Below are positions 25,801 through 35,286 of a stretch of 64,000 nt of DNA, one piece after another; the stretch's first letter is position 1, and every line of letters starts with the position of its first letter. The notes beneath the pieces are model-generated. The model did no database searches and had not been told where the DNA came from. It saw only the letters and a list, made by a program, of their open reading frames with translations. The stretch is from Spirosoma agri (GTDB lineage: Bacteria; Bacteroidota; Bacteroidia; Cytophagales; Spirosomataceae): the NCBI RefSeq assembly GCF_010747415.1, contig NZ_JAAGNZ010000001.1:1860001-1924000 (forward strand), in the 5' to 3' direction. The position numbers were made by a program, and so were the translations under genes.

Positions 25801-26871
25801 ATGTCTGCTCTTTTTTCGCCTATCACCATCCGAAGTATCCAGCTCAAAAACCGGATTGTTGTTTCACCGATGTGCCAGTATTCCAGTGAGAATGGGTTTA
25901 CCAATGACTGGCATCTGGTTCACCTGGGGAGCCGGGCCGTGGGTGGTGCCGGATTGATCATCACGGAAGCGGCCGCCATATCGCCTGAAGGACGCATTTC
26001 TCCGCACGACCTGGGTATCTGGAAAGATGAACACATCGCCGGTCTGAAACGCATCACGCAGTTCATTAACCAGCAGGGAGCCGTAGCCGGTATTCAGCTG
26101 GCCCATGCCGGCCGGAAAGCAAGCCATCACCGCCCGTGGGATGGTGGCAAAGCCATTGCCCCAACCGAAGAAAAAGGGTGGGAAACCGTAGCGCCAAGTC
26201 CAATACCCTTCACCGAAACAGAGCCAATTCCGCTGGAGTTGACCACCGAAGGCATTCACAATGTGCTGGCAGATTTTCAGGATGCGACCCGTCGGTCCGT
26301 AGAGGCTGGTTTTCAGGTGGCTGAGATTCACGCAGCACACGGATACCTGCTCCATCAGTTTCTGTCGCCATTGAGCAATCAGCGGACCGATAATTACGGC
26401 GGTTCGTTTGACAACCGGATTCGATTATTGCTGGAAGTGATCGAGCGCGTACAGACCGTCTGGCCCGAAGAATACCCGCTTTTTGTTCGTATATCGGCTA
26501 CCGACTGGACCGAAGGCGGCTGGACTGCCGATGATTCGGTGGCGCTGGCTACTGTCCTGAAAACGAAGGGTGTCGATGTGATCGATTGCTCGACGGGCGG
26601 GAACGTGGCTAAGGCTAAGATTCCCGTTGGTCCTGGTTATCAGGTAGAATTTGCCGAGCGGGTCAAACAGGAAGCGGGTATACTGACCGCTGCGGTCGGT
26701 CTGATCACCACCGTTGAGCAGGCAGAAGAAATCCTCGAAAGCGGGCAGGCCGACTTTATCCTGATGGCCCGTGAGTTTTTGCGGGATCCTTATTTCCCAC
26801 TCCATGCCGCCCACACGCTGGGTGATGAGATTGCCTGGCCAGCGCAATACGAACGCGCAAAACCGAGGTAA
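25801..26871 (+). CDS. NADH:flavin oxidoreductase, Old Yellow Enzyme family (YqjM/NamA-like)
   Basis: A 356-residue FMN-dependent ene-reductase forming a TIM barrel, which reduces activated C=C bonds with NAD(P)H. The YqjM-subclass features are visible: SPMCQYS with Cys25 that tunes the flavin, HLGSRAVGGAGLIITEA, QLAHAGRK, EIHAAHGYLLHQFLSP for the substrate-binding His pair, and NQRTDNYGGSFDNR. It ends with the usual MAREFLRDPYFP. No partner gene reveals a specific substrate; the family often serves detoxification of electrophiles. Confidence 0.93.
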   Translation: MSALFSPITIRSIQLKNRIVVSPMCQYSSENGFTNDWHLVHLGSRAVGGAGLIITEAAAISPEGRISPHDLGIWKDEHIAGLKRITQFINQQGAVAGIQLAHAGRKASHHRPWDGGKAIAPTEEKGWETVAPSPIPFTETEPIPLELTTEGIHNVLADFQDATRRSVEAGFQVAEIHAAHGYLLHQFLSPLSNQRTDNYGGSFDNRIRLLLEVIERVQTVWPEEYPLFVRISATDWTEGGWTADDSVALATVLKTKGVDVIDCSTGGNVAKAKIPVGPGYQVEFAERVKQEAGILTAAVGLITTVEQAEEILESGQADFILMAREFLRDPYFPLHAAHTLGDEIAWPAQYERAKPR

Positions 26872-26976
26872 AACAAAAGGGTGCGCACGTGAAATTAACG
26901 TAGGTGCCAGCCGATTTACTTACTTTACTGTTATATAATCGTAACCATTCTTTTTACTCAAAATTAAGTATCGACT

Positions 26977-27840
26977 ATGCGTTGGCTAGGACAAAGTGAA
27001 AGTGAAAACGTCGAAGATCGACGCGGAGGAGGTGGTGGTGGAGGATTACTGGTTGGCGGTGGCATCGGCACCGTTGTGATAGCCGTTATCGTCATGCTTC
27101 TGGGCGGAGATCCGTCGCAGATACTGAATCAAAGTTCGGATTCGTCCAGCCAGACAGAAGCACAGGCCCCTACTGGCCCCCAGCCCGATGATGCCGCTGC
27201 CAGTTTTACCAGTAAAGTATTAGGCAGTACGGAAACCGTCTGGACAAAACTCTTTGCTGAGCAGGGAAAACAGTACCGTAAACCCGTGCTGGTCATGTTC
27301 AGGGGAGCTACGGAATCGGGTTGCGGAACGGCGCAGGAAGCGATGGGCCCGTTCTATTGCCCTGCCGATCAAAAAGTGTACATTGACCTGTCGTTCTATG
27401 ATGAGCTGGCGCAGCGTTTCCAAGCTCCCGGCGACTTTGCTATGGCCTACGTTGTGGCGCATGAGATTGGTCACCATGTGCAGAAGCAGTTGGGTATCAT
27501 GGATAAAGTGGATGCTCTCCGGCAGCGCCTGGGCGAACGGGAGTTTAACAAAGTATCCGTTCGGCTGGAATTGCAGGCTGATTTTTTTGCGGGCGTCTGG
27601 GCGAATCACGCGCAGGGGCAAAGCATCGCCCTCGATGCGAACGACGTTGAGGCTGCGCTTACTGCTGCCAATGCCATTGGGGACGATAAAATTCAGGAGC
27701 AGACCCAGGGTCGCGTTGTTCCGGATGCCTTCACCCACGGTAGTTCAGCGCAACGCGTATACTGGTTCAAGAAAGGGCTCAAAACTGGCGATATCAGTCA
27801 GGGCGATACCTTTAACAGCAACGAAGATTCCAATTTGTAG
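26977..27840 (+). CDS. Neutral zinc metallopeptidase (YpfJ family)
   Basis: A 287-residue protein of the putative neutral zinc metallopeptidase family. It has a short polar N-terminus (residues 1-18), a Gly-rich stretch and one membrane segment (about 24-44), a Ser/Gln-rich linker, then the catalytic domain outside the membrane. The zinc site is AHEIGHHVQ with a downstream acidic ligand in LELQADFFAGVWA. The family is widespread and poorly studied; reported members are single-pass envelope proteins. It ends before a bidirectional hairpin shared with the convergent IPT gene. Confidence 0.9.
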   Translation: MRWLGQSESENVEDRRGGGGGGGLLVGGGIGTVVIAVIVMLLGGDPSQILNQSSDSSSQTEAQAPTGPQPDDAAASFTSKVLGSTETVWTKLFAEQGKQYRKPVLVMFRGATESGCGTAQEAMGPFYCPADQKVYIDLSFYDELAQRFQAPGDFAMAYVVAHEIGHHVQKQLGIMDKVDALRQRLGEREFNKVSVRLELQADFFAGVWANHAQGQSIALDANDVEAALTAANAIGDDKIQEQTQGRVVPDAFTHGSSAQRVYWFKKGLKTGDISQGDTFNSNEDSNL

Positions 27841-27880
27841 TAAATACATTTTCGGACGGTTACTCGTCTGAACCAATACA

Positions 27881-27933
27881 GAACAGTGTTTGATACGCTA
27901 TATCTTCGAGATTTGGCATATCAAACACTGTTC
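27881..27933. terminator. 15-bp perfect hairpin between convergent genes
   Basis: GAACAGTGTTTGATA (27881-27895) pairs perfectly with TATCAAACACTGTTC (27919-27933). It lies 40 bases after the metallopeptidase stop and 55 bases before the IPT protein stop and can serve both strands. Confidence 0.7.
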
Positions 27934-27988
27934 TGCGTTCTGGGCGTGTCGGTTTGTCACCAGACACGTGTGCTGATGTACCGATTCG

Positions 27989-29785
27989 TTATCTCGCCGG
28001 AGTGAAATTTGCGCTGGTACAGGTACTGCCCGCTTCGGTCGTCAGGCAGATTTGCCCGACAGCAGCACCGGTTGGAACCGTTACGATCAGTGAAGCGCCC
28101 GATAGCCGGAACGTAGCTACTGCCGATGTCCCTCCATTGAATTTTACCGCCGTAACATTCGCCAGATTCTGACCTGTTATCGTTAGTTCGTCCCCGACTT
28201 TTGCCGTTTTTGGGGTAAAATCGGTGATGGTCGCCAGACGAACAACGGTAAAGTCATCGGTGAGTACAGCCTGGTTGGTAGCGTTCAACACACGGATAGG
28301 ACCCGTCTGAGCGTCGGTCGGAACCAGTATCCAGCGTTCGGTATCCTCGTTTTTACCTCCATCGGCGGCTGGGCTGACAGAGCCGGTGAAGTAGAACTGC
28401 GCGTTGAACAGGAAATTTCCGCGCACGACAACACGGTCGCCAGAGCGGCCTTTAGCTGGGAGAAAATCAGTAATTACGGGATTCTGCACCACGACGAAAG
28501 GCTGACTGGTGGCGGTTCCGGCTCGGTTTGTGACCGTAATGACGCCACTGACGGCATCGGCTGGTACATTGATCAGCAGCTGTGAACCCTCGATGCGGCT
28601 GGTGATCGGCACGGATACGCCACTCACCCGAACATCAGTGATACGGTACAGATTCTGCCCCGTGATGGTGAGCGGTTGTAATCGTAGCTGGCGTATTGGG
28701 CTTACGGTCAGATTTGACGGCGCTACGTAAAAGAAAAAGGGGTCGGATGCGCTGGCATTGCCACCCGCGCTGGCAACCGAAACCGTCACCTGTGCCGGTG
28801 AGCCCAGATTAGGTACCGTTGCTTCGAGTTGCGTATCGCTCACAAGCCGGAACGGAACAGAGACCGTTCCGAACAATACCGTCGATACATCGCGCAGGTT
28901 GATCCCGGTTAGGATAACTTTATCGCCCGTGATCCCGTCGCGTGCGCTTAAACTGGCTACGGCAGGTTGCAGCACAATTTTGAGACTATCGGCACTGGTA
29001 GCGATCAATTTATCGAAGACGGTGACCGTTACTTTGCCGGACGTGGCATTGGTCGGAATTACCGTTCGTATTTCGGTGTCTCTAACGCTGGTCTGGTTAC
29101 GGTCAACGGCTAGCCCATTTATGCGCGTCAGGCCGTCGGACAAGTTCTGCCCCCGTATGATCAGCTCCGCGCCCGGCTTCCCAACGGTAGGCGAAATACT
29201 GGTTATCTGCGGTGTTCCGGCCACGATAAATCCGGTCGACACTTCCCCTCCCTTTGTGGTAACAACGATATTGAGCGATCCCCGCGCTATGTTTGGTGGC
29301 ACGATCAGCGTCAGTCTGGTAGCCGAACTATCTTTCACGATGGCCGGCGTCTGCTCAAACCGAAGCTCCTGAATCTGGTTAAGGTAGTTTCCGGTCAGAA
29401 CGACTTCCGAACCCGGCAGGCCATTTCCGGGGGTTATGGAGGTCACAACGGGTGGTGGCTGCAACACCGAAAGGGGGAGGGGATCTGAAACGCCTTCGCC
29501 CGTCTGAACCCGTACCTGGGCTATACCGGGGGGTATAAGCGGAACGGTTACGCGTAGGCTCTGCTCCGACAAATCCGAGACTTGACCCACTATCGCCGAT
29601 CCGGCTATGGTAAACGTTACCACCGGTTCCGTACCGAATTGATAGCCCCCCAGCGTAATCTCCTGACCAACATAAGCTTCTTTTGGCAAAAGCACGGTCA
29701 GTTCGGGTGGGGCATGTTTGACGCGGCAGGCTGATAGGCTGAGTACTAGAAAAAGAAAAATAAAACTAACGGAAACTGACTTCAT
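27989..29785 (-). CDS. IPT/TIG-repeat lipoprotein
   Basis: A 598-residue protein with a lipoprotein signal: a hydrophobic core, then LSLSAC with Cys at residue 19. The rest is a string of about seven IPT/TIG Ig-like domains of 75-85 residues, each opening with a pattern such as P-x-I-T-x-x-x-P-x-x-G-x-x-G-x-x-V-x-I-x-G-x-N-L (for example near 110, 190, 285, 430 and 515). Such proteins are usually surface-exposed and bind glycans or other proteins; in Bacteroidota some belong to polysaccharide systems, but no SusC/SusD pair is present here, so the role is unknown. It is convergent with the metallopeptidase gene. Confidence 0.85.
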   Translation of the reverse strand: MKSVSVSFIFLFLVLSLSACRVKHAPPELTVLLPKEAYVGQEITLGGYQFGTEPVVTFTIAGSAIVGQVSDLSEQSLRVTVPLIPPGIAQVRVQTGEGVSDPLPLSVLQPPPVVTSITPGNGLPGSEVVLTGNYLNQIQELRFEQTPAIVKDSSATRLTLIVPPNIARGSLNIVVTTKGGEVSTGFIVAGTPQITSISPTVGKPGAELIIRGQNLSDGLTRINGLAVDRNQTSVRDTEIRTVIPTNATSGKVTVTVFDKLIATSADSLKIVLQPAVASLSARDGITGDKVILTGINLRDVSTVLFGTVSVPFRLVSDTQLEATVPNLGSPAQVTVSVASAGGNASASDPFFFYVAPSNLTVSPIRQLRLQPLTITGQNLYRITDVRVSGVSVPITSRIEGSQLLINVPADAVSGVITVTNRAGTATSQPFVVVQNPVITDFLPAKGRSGDRVVVRGNFLFNAQFYFTGSVSPAADGGKNEDTERWILVPTDAQTGPIRVLNATNQAVLTDDFTVVRLATITDFTPKTAKVGDELTITGQNLANVTAVKFNGGTSAVATFRLSGASLIVTVPTGAAVGQICLTTEAGSTCTSANFTPAR

Positions 29786-29986
29786 AACTGGCAGAGGGCT
29801 GTTCCGCCCGGCGCAAACATTCGTTGCATTGTAGTAAAAGTAGCCAATTTTAATGTCTAAAAACCATTTCTCCTGAAAGCCTGTTAGGAATAGTGTACAG
29901 CCAATACGCTAACGTGCGCGAAGGGATACTTTATAAATCGCCAATTTAGCGTTCGTCGTGCACGATCCGTTATCTACAAAACACGA

Positions 29987-31519
29987 ATGAACTACCGCAG
30001 CCTGAAGTCATCAAATCTAGTAAAAATTGCAACGCTCGGCGAACTGAAAGCCGCGGGGTATACATCCCGGTCGATTAAGCAGGAGCTACGGGAAAACCTG
30101 ATCGAACGGATACGAAACAAAGAAGTCGTGTTTCCGGGGATCTGGGGTTACGAAGATACCGTCATCCCGGACGTAGAACGGGCCATTTTGTCTATGCACC
30201 ACATCAACCTGCTTGGGTTGCGTGGTCAGGCAAAGACCCGGATTGCCCGCTTGATGGTCAACTTGTTAGATGAATACATTCCGGTAGTGGCCGGGTCGGA
30301 ACTCAACGACGATCCACTCCAGCCGTTATCGCGTTTTGCGCTGGATCTGATTGCTGAAAAAGGTGACCAGACGCCCATCACGTGGATGCACCGGGATGAT
30401 CGGTATACCGAAAAACTGGCTACGCCCGATGTCTCGGTCGCTGACCTTATCGGTGACGTAGACCCTATTAAAGCGGCCACGCTCAAGCTGCCTTATTCGG
30501 ACGAACGGACCATTCACTTTGGCCTGATTCCGCGCTCGCATCGCTGTATTTTCGTTATCAATGAATTGCCCGATTTGCAGGCCCGTATTCAGGTGTCGCT
30601 CTTCAACATTTTGCAGGAAGGTGACATTCAGATTCGGGGGTTCAAACTTCGCCTGCCGCTCGATATTCAGTTTGTCTTCACGGCTAACCCGGAAGATTAT
30701 ACCAACCGGGGTAGCATTGTGACGCCACTGAAAGACCGGATCGATTCGCAGATTGTGACGCACTATCCGAAGTCGATCGAGATCGGGAAGAAAATTACGA
30801 TGCAGGAAGCCATCGTGAAGCCGGAGCAGAAAGGCATGGTGAAGACCAACGAACTGATCATCGATCTCATCGAGCAGATTGCCATCGAGGCCCGCGAAAG
30901 TGAGTATGTCGATTCGAAGAGTGGTGTGTCGGCCCGGATGACTATTTCAGCCTACGAAAATCTCCTGTCATCGGCTGAACGCCGTACCCTGCTGAATGGG
31001 GAGAAAGATACTTATGTGCGCATTGCTGATCTGTACGGTGTTGTACCTGCCATTTGCGGTAAGGTCGAGCTGGTTTACGAAGGTGAGGTTGAAGGACCGG
31101 TCATCGTCGCGCAGAACCTGATCGGTAAAGCGGTGCGGAATCAGTTTCTGACGTATTTCCCGAATCCGGAAAAGGCCAAGAAAGACAAACGGGGTAACCC
31201 ATACAAGAAAATTACCGACTGGTTCGGTGATGGCAATGTGATGGAAATCCTGAGCGAACTATCAAACCGCGATTACGAAGCCCGACTGCGCACCATCGAC
31301 GGGCTGGACGATCTGGTCGATCAGTTCCACGGAAAGTTGAGCAAGCCCGAAAAACTGTTCATGATGGAGTTTGCGCTGCACGGTCTGGCCGAGCACTCGC
31401 TCATCGGTAAAAAAGCCCTCGACACGGGTCAGCAATTCAAGGATCTGTTAGGCTCTATGTTCAACCCCGACAGTGGTTTCGGTGAAGAGGAGGACGAGGA
31501 CGACGATAGCCGCTACTAG
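29987..31519 (+). CDS. MoxR/ChlI-like AAA+ ATPase
   Basis: A 510-residue cytoplasmic AAA+ ATPase of the magnesium-chelatase-like branch. The Walker A loop is GLRGQAKT (77-84), with Ala where most P-loops have Gly, and the Walker B is IFVINE (188-193). A sensor-1-like FVFTANPEDYTNRG follows, and then arginine-finger-like residues in TPLKDRID. Both variants appear typical of this subfamily. The C-terminal third is helical and ends in a long acidic tail (FGEEEDEDDD). Such ATPases usually work with a VWA protein to remodel a target; the likely partner is the VWA gene at 50233-51336, about 19 kb away. Confidence 0.88.
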   Translation: MNYRSLKSSNLVKIATLGELKAAGYTSRSIKQELRENLIERIRNKEVVFPGIWGYEDTVIPDVERAILSMHHINLLGLRGQAKTRIARLMVNLLDEYIPVVAGSELNDDPLQPLSRFALDLIAEKGDQTPITWMHRDDRYTEKLATPDVSVADLIGDVDPIKAATLKLPYSDERTIHFGLIPRSHRCIFVINELPDLQARIQVSLFNILQEGDIQIRGFKLRLPLDIQFVFTANPEDYTNRGSIVTPLKDRIDSQIVTHYPKSIEIGKKITMQEAIVKPEQKGMVKTNELIIDLIEQIAIEARESEYVDSKSGVSARMTISAYENLLSSAERRTLLNGEKDTYVRIADLYGVVPAICGKVELVYEGEVEGPVIVAQNLIGKAVRNQFLTYFPNPEKAKKDKRGNPYKKITDWFGDGNVMEILSELSNRDYEARLRTIDGLDDLVDQFHGKLSKPEKLFMMEFALHGLAEHSLIGKKALDTGQQFKDLLGSMFNPDSGFGEEEDEDDDSRY

Positions 31520-31536
31520 GCTAAATAAAAAACGTT

Positions 31537-31597
31537 GATCGGGGCGTATTGCTCAGGAGAAGCTGCAAACGCTGATCCTGAGCAATACGCCCCGATC
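31537..31597. terminator. 22-bp perfect hairpin between convergent genes
   Basis: Positions 31537-31558 (starting GATCGGGGCG) pair perfectly with 31576-31597 (ending CGCCCCGATC) around a 17-base loop. A run of A precedes and T follows, so it can terminate both the AAA+ gene and the convergent T9SS cargo gene. Confidence 0.8.
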
Positions 31598-31701
31598 TTT
31601 TTCAATCCCCGCCTAGTATGACCTTTCCGTTAGTTGACATCAACCTGAACTGCTAGAATAAGAACTGTTTAGGGCCGACAATCGGCGACTGAAAACGGAC
31701 A

Positions 31702-34095
31702 TCAATGATGATCACGGAGCAGCAACAGGCGGCCCTGCATCGATGGCTTACCGGGTATCGGGCGTAGTGTATAAGGATAGACGCCAGTAGGCAAATCGTT
31801 GCCATTGTACGTGCCATCGAAGGGCTTGACGTAACCACCATTGGATAGGTAAACGACTTCGCCCCAGCGGTTGAAAATCGTGATAACGGCTTCCGGAAAA
31901 GCCTCGATACCGGGCAGCCGAAGCACATCGTTCAGGCCATCCCCATTGGGCGTAAAGGCGTCGGGAACCCAAACGCGCTCGTAAACCGTGATGTGAATAG
32001 TGTCCTTGGCCTCGCAACCGCTACTGTTCTTAACGTCGAGCGTGTACGTAATGTCGGCTAGTATATTGGTTATTGTTGGATTCGCTGCTTTATCGTCACT
32101 AAGATACGTAGCCGACACCCACCGATACTGATTCGGATTGCCGGAATAAACAGGATCAAGCGTAAATGTATTGCCTTTGTAGGTTGTCAGTGAGTCGGTC
32201 AGCTGAATCGTTGGTATCGGGGCAACGACTGCCTTCCGGGTTGCTACGGTACCGACGCATTCGGGAGCAGCTTTTACCGTATAGGCAACGCTGTGTTGTC
32301 CTACGCCAGCTTTCTGGGCGCTGAACTGGGCTTCGGCCACACCGTTTCCCGTATACTCCCCACCGGGCGGGCTACCAATAAGCGTAACTATTGGAACATT
32401 GGTGCCACACATATCGGGAATGGAGTCCAGCGTAACGGTTACGGGTGGAATTTGCTCAACGGTGAACGCCGTGGAGATGCCGGTGCAGCCGTATGCATCT
32501 GTCGCCGTGAGGCTGTAAACACCGGCAGCTGTCGCCGAGTAATTGGCGTCCGATGTCGCTATACTGGACAGCGTTTGTCCATCTTTCTGCCAGGCGTAGG
32601 CAACGCCACCGCTCCCGGTCAACGCCAGCGAGGACTGAGGACATAACCGATGAGAACCCGTTGCCGATTGAATGGCCGCCTGAACCGCTGCTGACCGGTC
32701 TATGCCCACTGTATCCGTTCTGAAAACACAACCGGTGGGTTGCTGGGTCAATACTATCCAGTATTTACCCGGCTGACTGGTCGTCACTGAATCCGTGGTT
32801 TTACCGCTCATTGCCTGTCCATTCATGTACCACTGATAGGTAACATCAGTACTGCCGGACATATTGATCTGCACCGAACCCGTTGTAGCGCACAAATGAC
32901 CACTGGTACTCAGTTTACCCTCGGCTCCGACCACGGTGATAATTACCCCCGGCGAATTACCCGTTTTACTACAGGCGGCTTTCTGCGAAACGACAACGGT
33001 ATATTCACCTGCCTCACGAACCGTTATGGACGATGTAGTTGCATGCGGCAGATTGACGCCGTCCCGACGCCATTGGTAGTTCCAGTTCGCATCCGCAGTA
33101 GCCTGAATAACCGTCGAATCCCCCCGGCAGATGGTGACACTACGAATACCCAGTGCCCGATCTTTGACCTGAACGGCTGGATTTGGCGTTGTAGCGGGTG
33201 GACAATCGACAACCAGAAACTGGAAATCCCGTCTTACCTCACCAATTCTCATGCCGTTCCGATACTCCTCTACCTTCACGGCAAACACGAATAAGCCCAG
33301 TTGACTGGCCGTTACGGCGAGTTGTCCCGTTTGCTCGTTGATGGATAAGGTCGGGCTGCCCGGTATGGCGTTGGTAGCCCCAAAGCCTGATAACCAGCTC
33401 ACATCGGGGTAGGGCGCTGCCGATACGGCGTTCTGCGTGTTGCCGGTCCCTTTCTGGTTCAGGGGCGTCACCAGTGAGTAGCGCAGGTCGTCGCCATCGG
33501 CGTCCGTGGCTGCGAACGAAAACGTAAATGGATCGCCCAGACAGATATATTCGCCGTTTATGGGGGAAAATCGGGGAGACGAGTTGACGAATAACGTTCC
33601 GTTTTGCTGGATAGCCGGAAATTCCAGGTAGAACGTGAAACCGGTTTGTGACGGATTACTGATGTTGTTTATACCTGCGTTTCGATTGCGGGTCTGATAG
33701 GAAATGTAGTAACCGGCTGCATCAGCATACGAAGAAGGCGCGAGCTGAATATCGGCTTCGTAAGTAAGCGTTACAAATTTCAGGTTGCGTAAGGCCGCAC
33801 AAAATTCATTACTGTAAATAATTGGCTGACGCGCAGCTGTTTCGCGAACCGTAAAGGGCAGCATAAGCGCGTTGTCCCGCTTGCGGAAGATGCCTAGATT
33901 TCCCGTATTTGACTGTCTGGAAATACCCGTCGTGCCGTCTTCGAGGTAGTTAATAACCGTGATGTGGTAATGACCGGGTACATCGCCGATCGCTCGCATT
34001 TCCAGTTGTCCGCCAACCTGATGAGTGGCCCACGACGTAAACGAATACACCAGCGTCAACAGAAAAAGTATAACTCGAAAAGTAGATATACGCAT
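31702..34095 (-). CDS. T9SS cargo with gliding-motility-type (type B) C-terminal domain
   Basis: A 797-residue secreted protein starting at the ATG at 34095; the frame extends two codons more only to a TTG. A signal peptide ends near SWA (residue 22). The N-terminal domain (about 25-290) starts THQVGGQLEMR, common in large Bacteroidota surface proteins. Several Ig/PKD-like modules follow (Cys-containing, with YQWRRDG, YQWYMNG and YAWQKDG strands). The last 90 residues are the gliding-motility-associated sorting domain: VPDAFTPNGDGLNDVLRLPG, then ITIFNRWGEVVY, FDGTYNG and LPTGVYPYTL. It should be exported through the type IX system. The ligand is unknown. Confidence 0.9.
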   Translation of the reverse strand: MRISTFRVILFLLTLVYSFTSWATHQVGGQLEMRAIGDVPGHYHITVINYLEDGTTGISRQSNTGNLGIFRKRDNALMLPFTVRETAARQPIIYSNEFCAALRNLKFVTLTYEADIQLAPSSYADAAGYYISYQTRNRNAGINNISNPSQTGFTFYLEFPAIQQNGTLFVNSSPRFSPINGEYICLGDPFTFSFAATDADGDDLRYSLVTPLNQKGTGNTQNAVSAAPYPDVSWLSGFGATNAIPGSPTLSINEQTGQLAVTASQLGLFVFAVKVEEYRNGMRIGEVRRDFQFLVVDCPPATTPNPAVQVKDRALGIRSVTICRGDSTVIQATADANWNYQWRRDGVNLPHATTSSITVREAGEYTVVVSQKAACSKTGNSPGVIITVVGAEGKLSTSGHLCATTGSVQINMSGSTDVTYQWYMNGQAMSGKTTDSVTTSQPGKYWIVLTQQPTGCVFRTDTVGIDRSAAVQAAIQSATGSHRLCPQSSLALTGSGGVAYAWQKDGQTLSSIATSDANYSATAAGVYSLTATDAYGCTGISTAFTVEQIPPVTVTLDSIPDMCGTNVPIVTLIGSPPGGEYTGNGVAEAQFSAQKAGVGQHSVAYTVKAAPECVGTVATRKAVVAPIPTIQLTDSLTTYKGNTFTLDPVYSGNPNQYRWVSATYLSDDKAANPTITNILADITYTLDVKNSSGCEAKDTIHITVYERVWVPDAFTPNGDGLNDVLRLPGIEAFPEAVITIFNRWGEVVYLSNGGYVKPFDGTYNGNDLPTGVYPYTLRPIPGKPSMQGRLLLLRDHH

Positions 34096-34591
34096 ACGCA
34101 AATTGCCTGTTAATCGGTCACATTCATCTTCTTCGTTGTAATCAAACCCGCGTACTCTATCCGTCTATCGTTACCCTAACTGGTTGCGTTAGGACAATGA
34201 ATGGGTGTTTCGTTAACTTAGTGGACCTATTTTCTGCTTATTCGCTATACTTGCATCCTAGCCAGATAAAAATACACAATAATCTGACGATCAACTCAAT
34301 AGTTTTTAGATGTTGCTATCAATCCTGATTTACGGCGGGACATGATTCTGGCCGGAAGTCTGCTCGCTCAGAAAAGCAGCGGAACCCGCATCATTCATCC
34401 ACAACAGAAATTACTATCCATACGCGGACTTGTTTCTTCTCGTTGCAGACGTAATGCTCGTATTGACGAAAAAGCAAAAAGGGGTTGAGTACGTGGCCTG
34501 AACTGTCTGAGCCTCTTGTTCGAATGTGCTACATAGAAAGTATCGACTGTCAAAATCTACCCTCTATTTACGAAGGATGATCATACGGGAC
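34096..34591. other. Intergenic region
   Basis: About 500 bases with no accepted gene. A 48-codon plus-strand frame at 34342-34488 exists but has no promoter, terminator or recognisable family. The promoter of the T9SS cargo should be at the left end; no clear box is seen. Confidence 0.4.
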
Positions 34592-35002
34592 TTAGTCCGG
34601 AATCAGTAGCCACTGACGAGCCTCTTCGTTCGTGACGAAATAACGGCTGGTCTGTGCCTCATTCATACGACCGGATGCCCGCAGGATCAGATCGGCACCC
34701 AGTTTGCTGAACTGATTCAAGTCTGTTACCGTGATGGCTATTCGAACGTTATGCGGTAAATAAAACGTCGCTCTGGGTAGCCATTCGTTAATGAACCACT
34801 GGATGTCTGTTGGGTTAAACAAGCGCAGTTGTTGCAGATCGATCAGCCACCGTTTGGGACGGTGCTTCCTGGCCAGTGCCATCACCGCGAGAGAACCGTT
34901 CCGAAAGGTCTCGCTGGACGGTTTATCAATCCATATCTGCTGAATGAGGTGTATCCCACAGTCGACAAAGACGGTAACATGCTCGTTCCGGTACGTTTTC
35001 AT
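34592..35002 (-). CDS. SpoIIAA-like (STAS-type) small protein
   Basis: A 136-residue soluble protein starting at the ATG at 35002. Its strand-helix pattern (VTVFVDCGIHLIQQIW, a helix, KRWLIDLQQLRLF, a helix through FINEWLPRA, then VRIAITVTD) resembles the SpoIIAA-like/STAS fold found in many Bacteroidota proteins, where such domains mediate binding or regulation. No phosphorylatable Ser in an anti-sigma-antagonist motif is evident. The gene follows the small gene at 35023 by 20 bases, so the two probably form one unit. The family call is moderate and the function unknown. Confidence 0.6.
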   Translation of the reverse strand: MKTYRNEHVTVFVDCGIHLIQQIWIDKPSSETFRNGSLAVMALARKHRPKRWLIDLQQLRLFNPTDIQWFINEWLPRATFYLPHNVRIAITVTDLNQFSKLGADLILRASGRMNEAQTSRYFVTNEEARQWLLIPD

Positions 35003-35022
35003 CGTTGCTGAGTGAAAACCGG

Positions 35023-35286
35023 CTAAAGAGTGTGAGTGGTATTGATGACTAACCCTTTTTCCGAATAAGCGCGTTGCAGTTCGGCTTCGGCAAATCGGTA
35101 AGCGTAAACGAACTTATCGTTCTCGCTGTGGATGATTCCCATGTCTTCCAGCTGCACAACGTTATTCCAGATACGTTGCAGACTCCCGTAAAACTCATCT
35201 TCTGACTGGGACAGGAGCGCCTGTAGAGCGGGCTGTGGGGTTGAAGCCGACCGGTTTATTTCGAATTTTATGGACGTACGTTGCAT
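35023..35286 (-). CDS. Hypothetical protein, upstream partner of the STAS-like gene
   Basis: An 87-residue soluble protein with an ATG start at 35286. After a polar N-terminus it forms helices (LQALLSQSEDEFYGSLQRIW and onward) and a short strand hairpin (IIHSENDKFVYAYRF), then a helix. The layout is a little like a small winged-helix domain (helix pair, then a two-strand wing), but I see no convincing DNA-recognition residues. It is 20 bases upstream of the STAS-like gene and reads in the same direction, which suggests joint action. No family is recognised. Confidence 0.55.
   Translation of the reverse strand: MQRTSIKFEINRSASTPQPALQALLSQSEDEFYGSLQRIWNNVVQLEDMGIIHSENDKFVYAYRFAEAELQRAYSEKGLVINTTHTL

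Noticed and set aside
34342-34488. 48-codon plus-strand frame (starts MILAGSLLAQ)
   Set aside because: It has an ATG and fair composition but no promoter, terminator, partner or family; kept out as unsupported.
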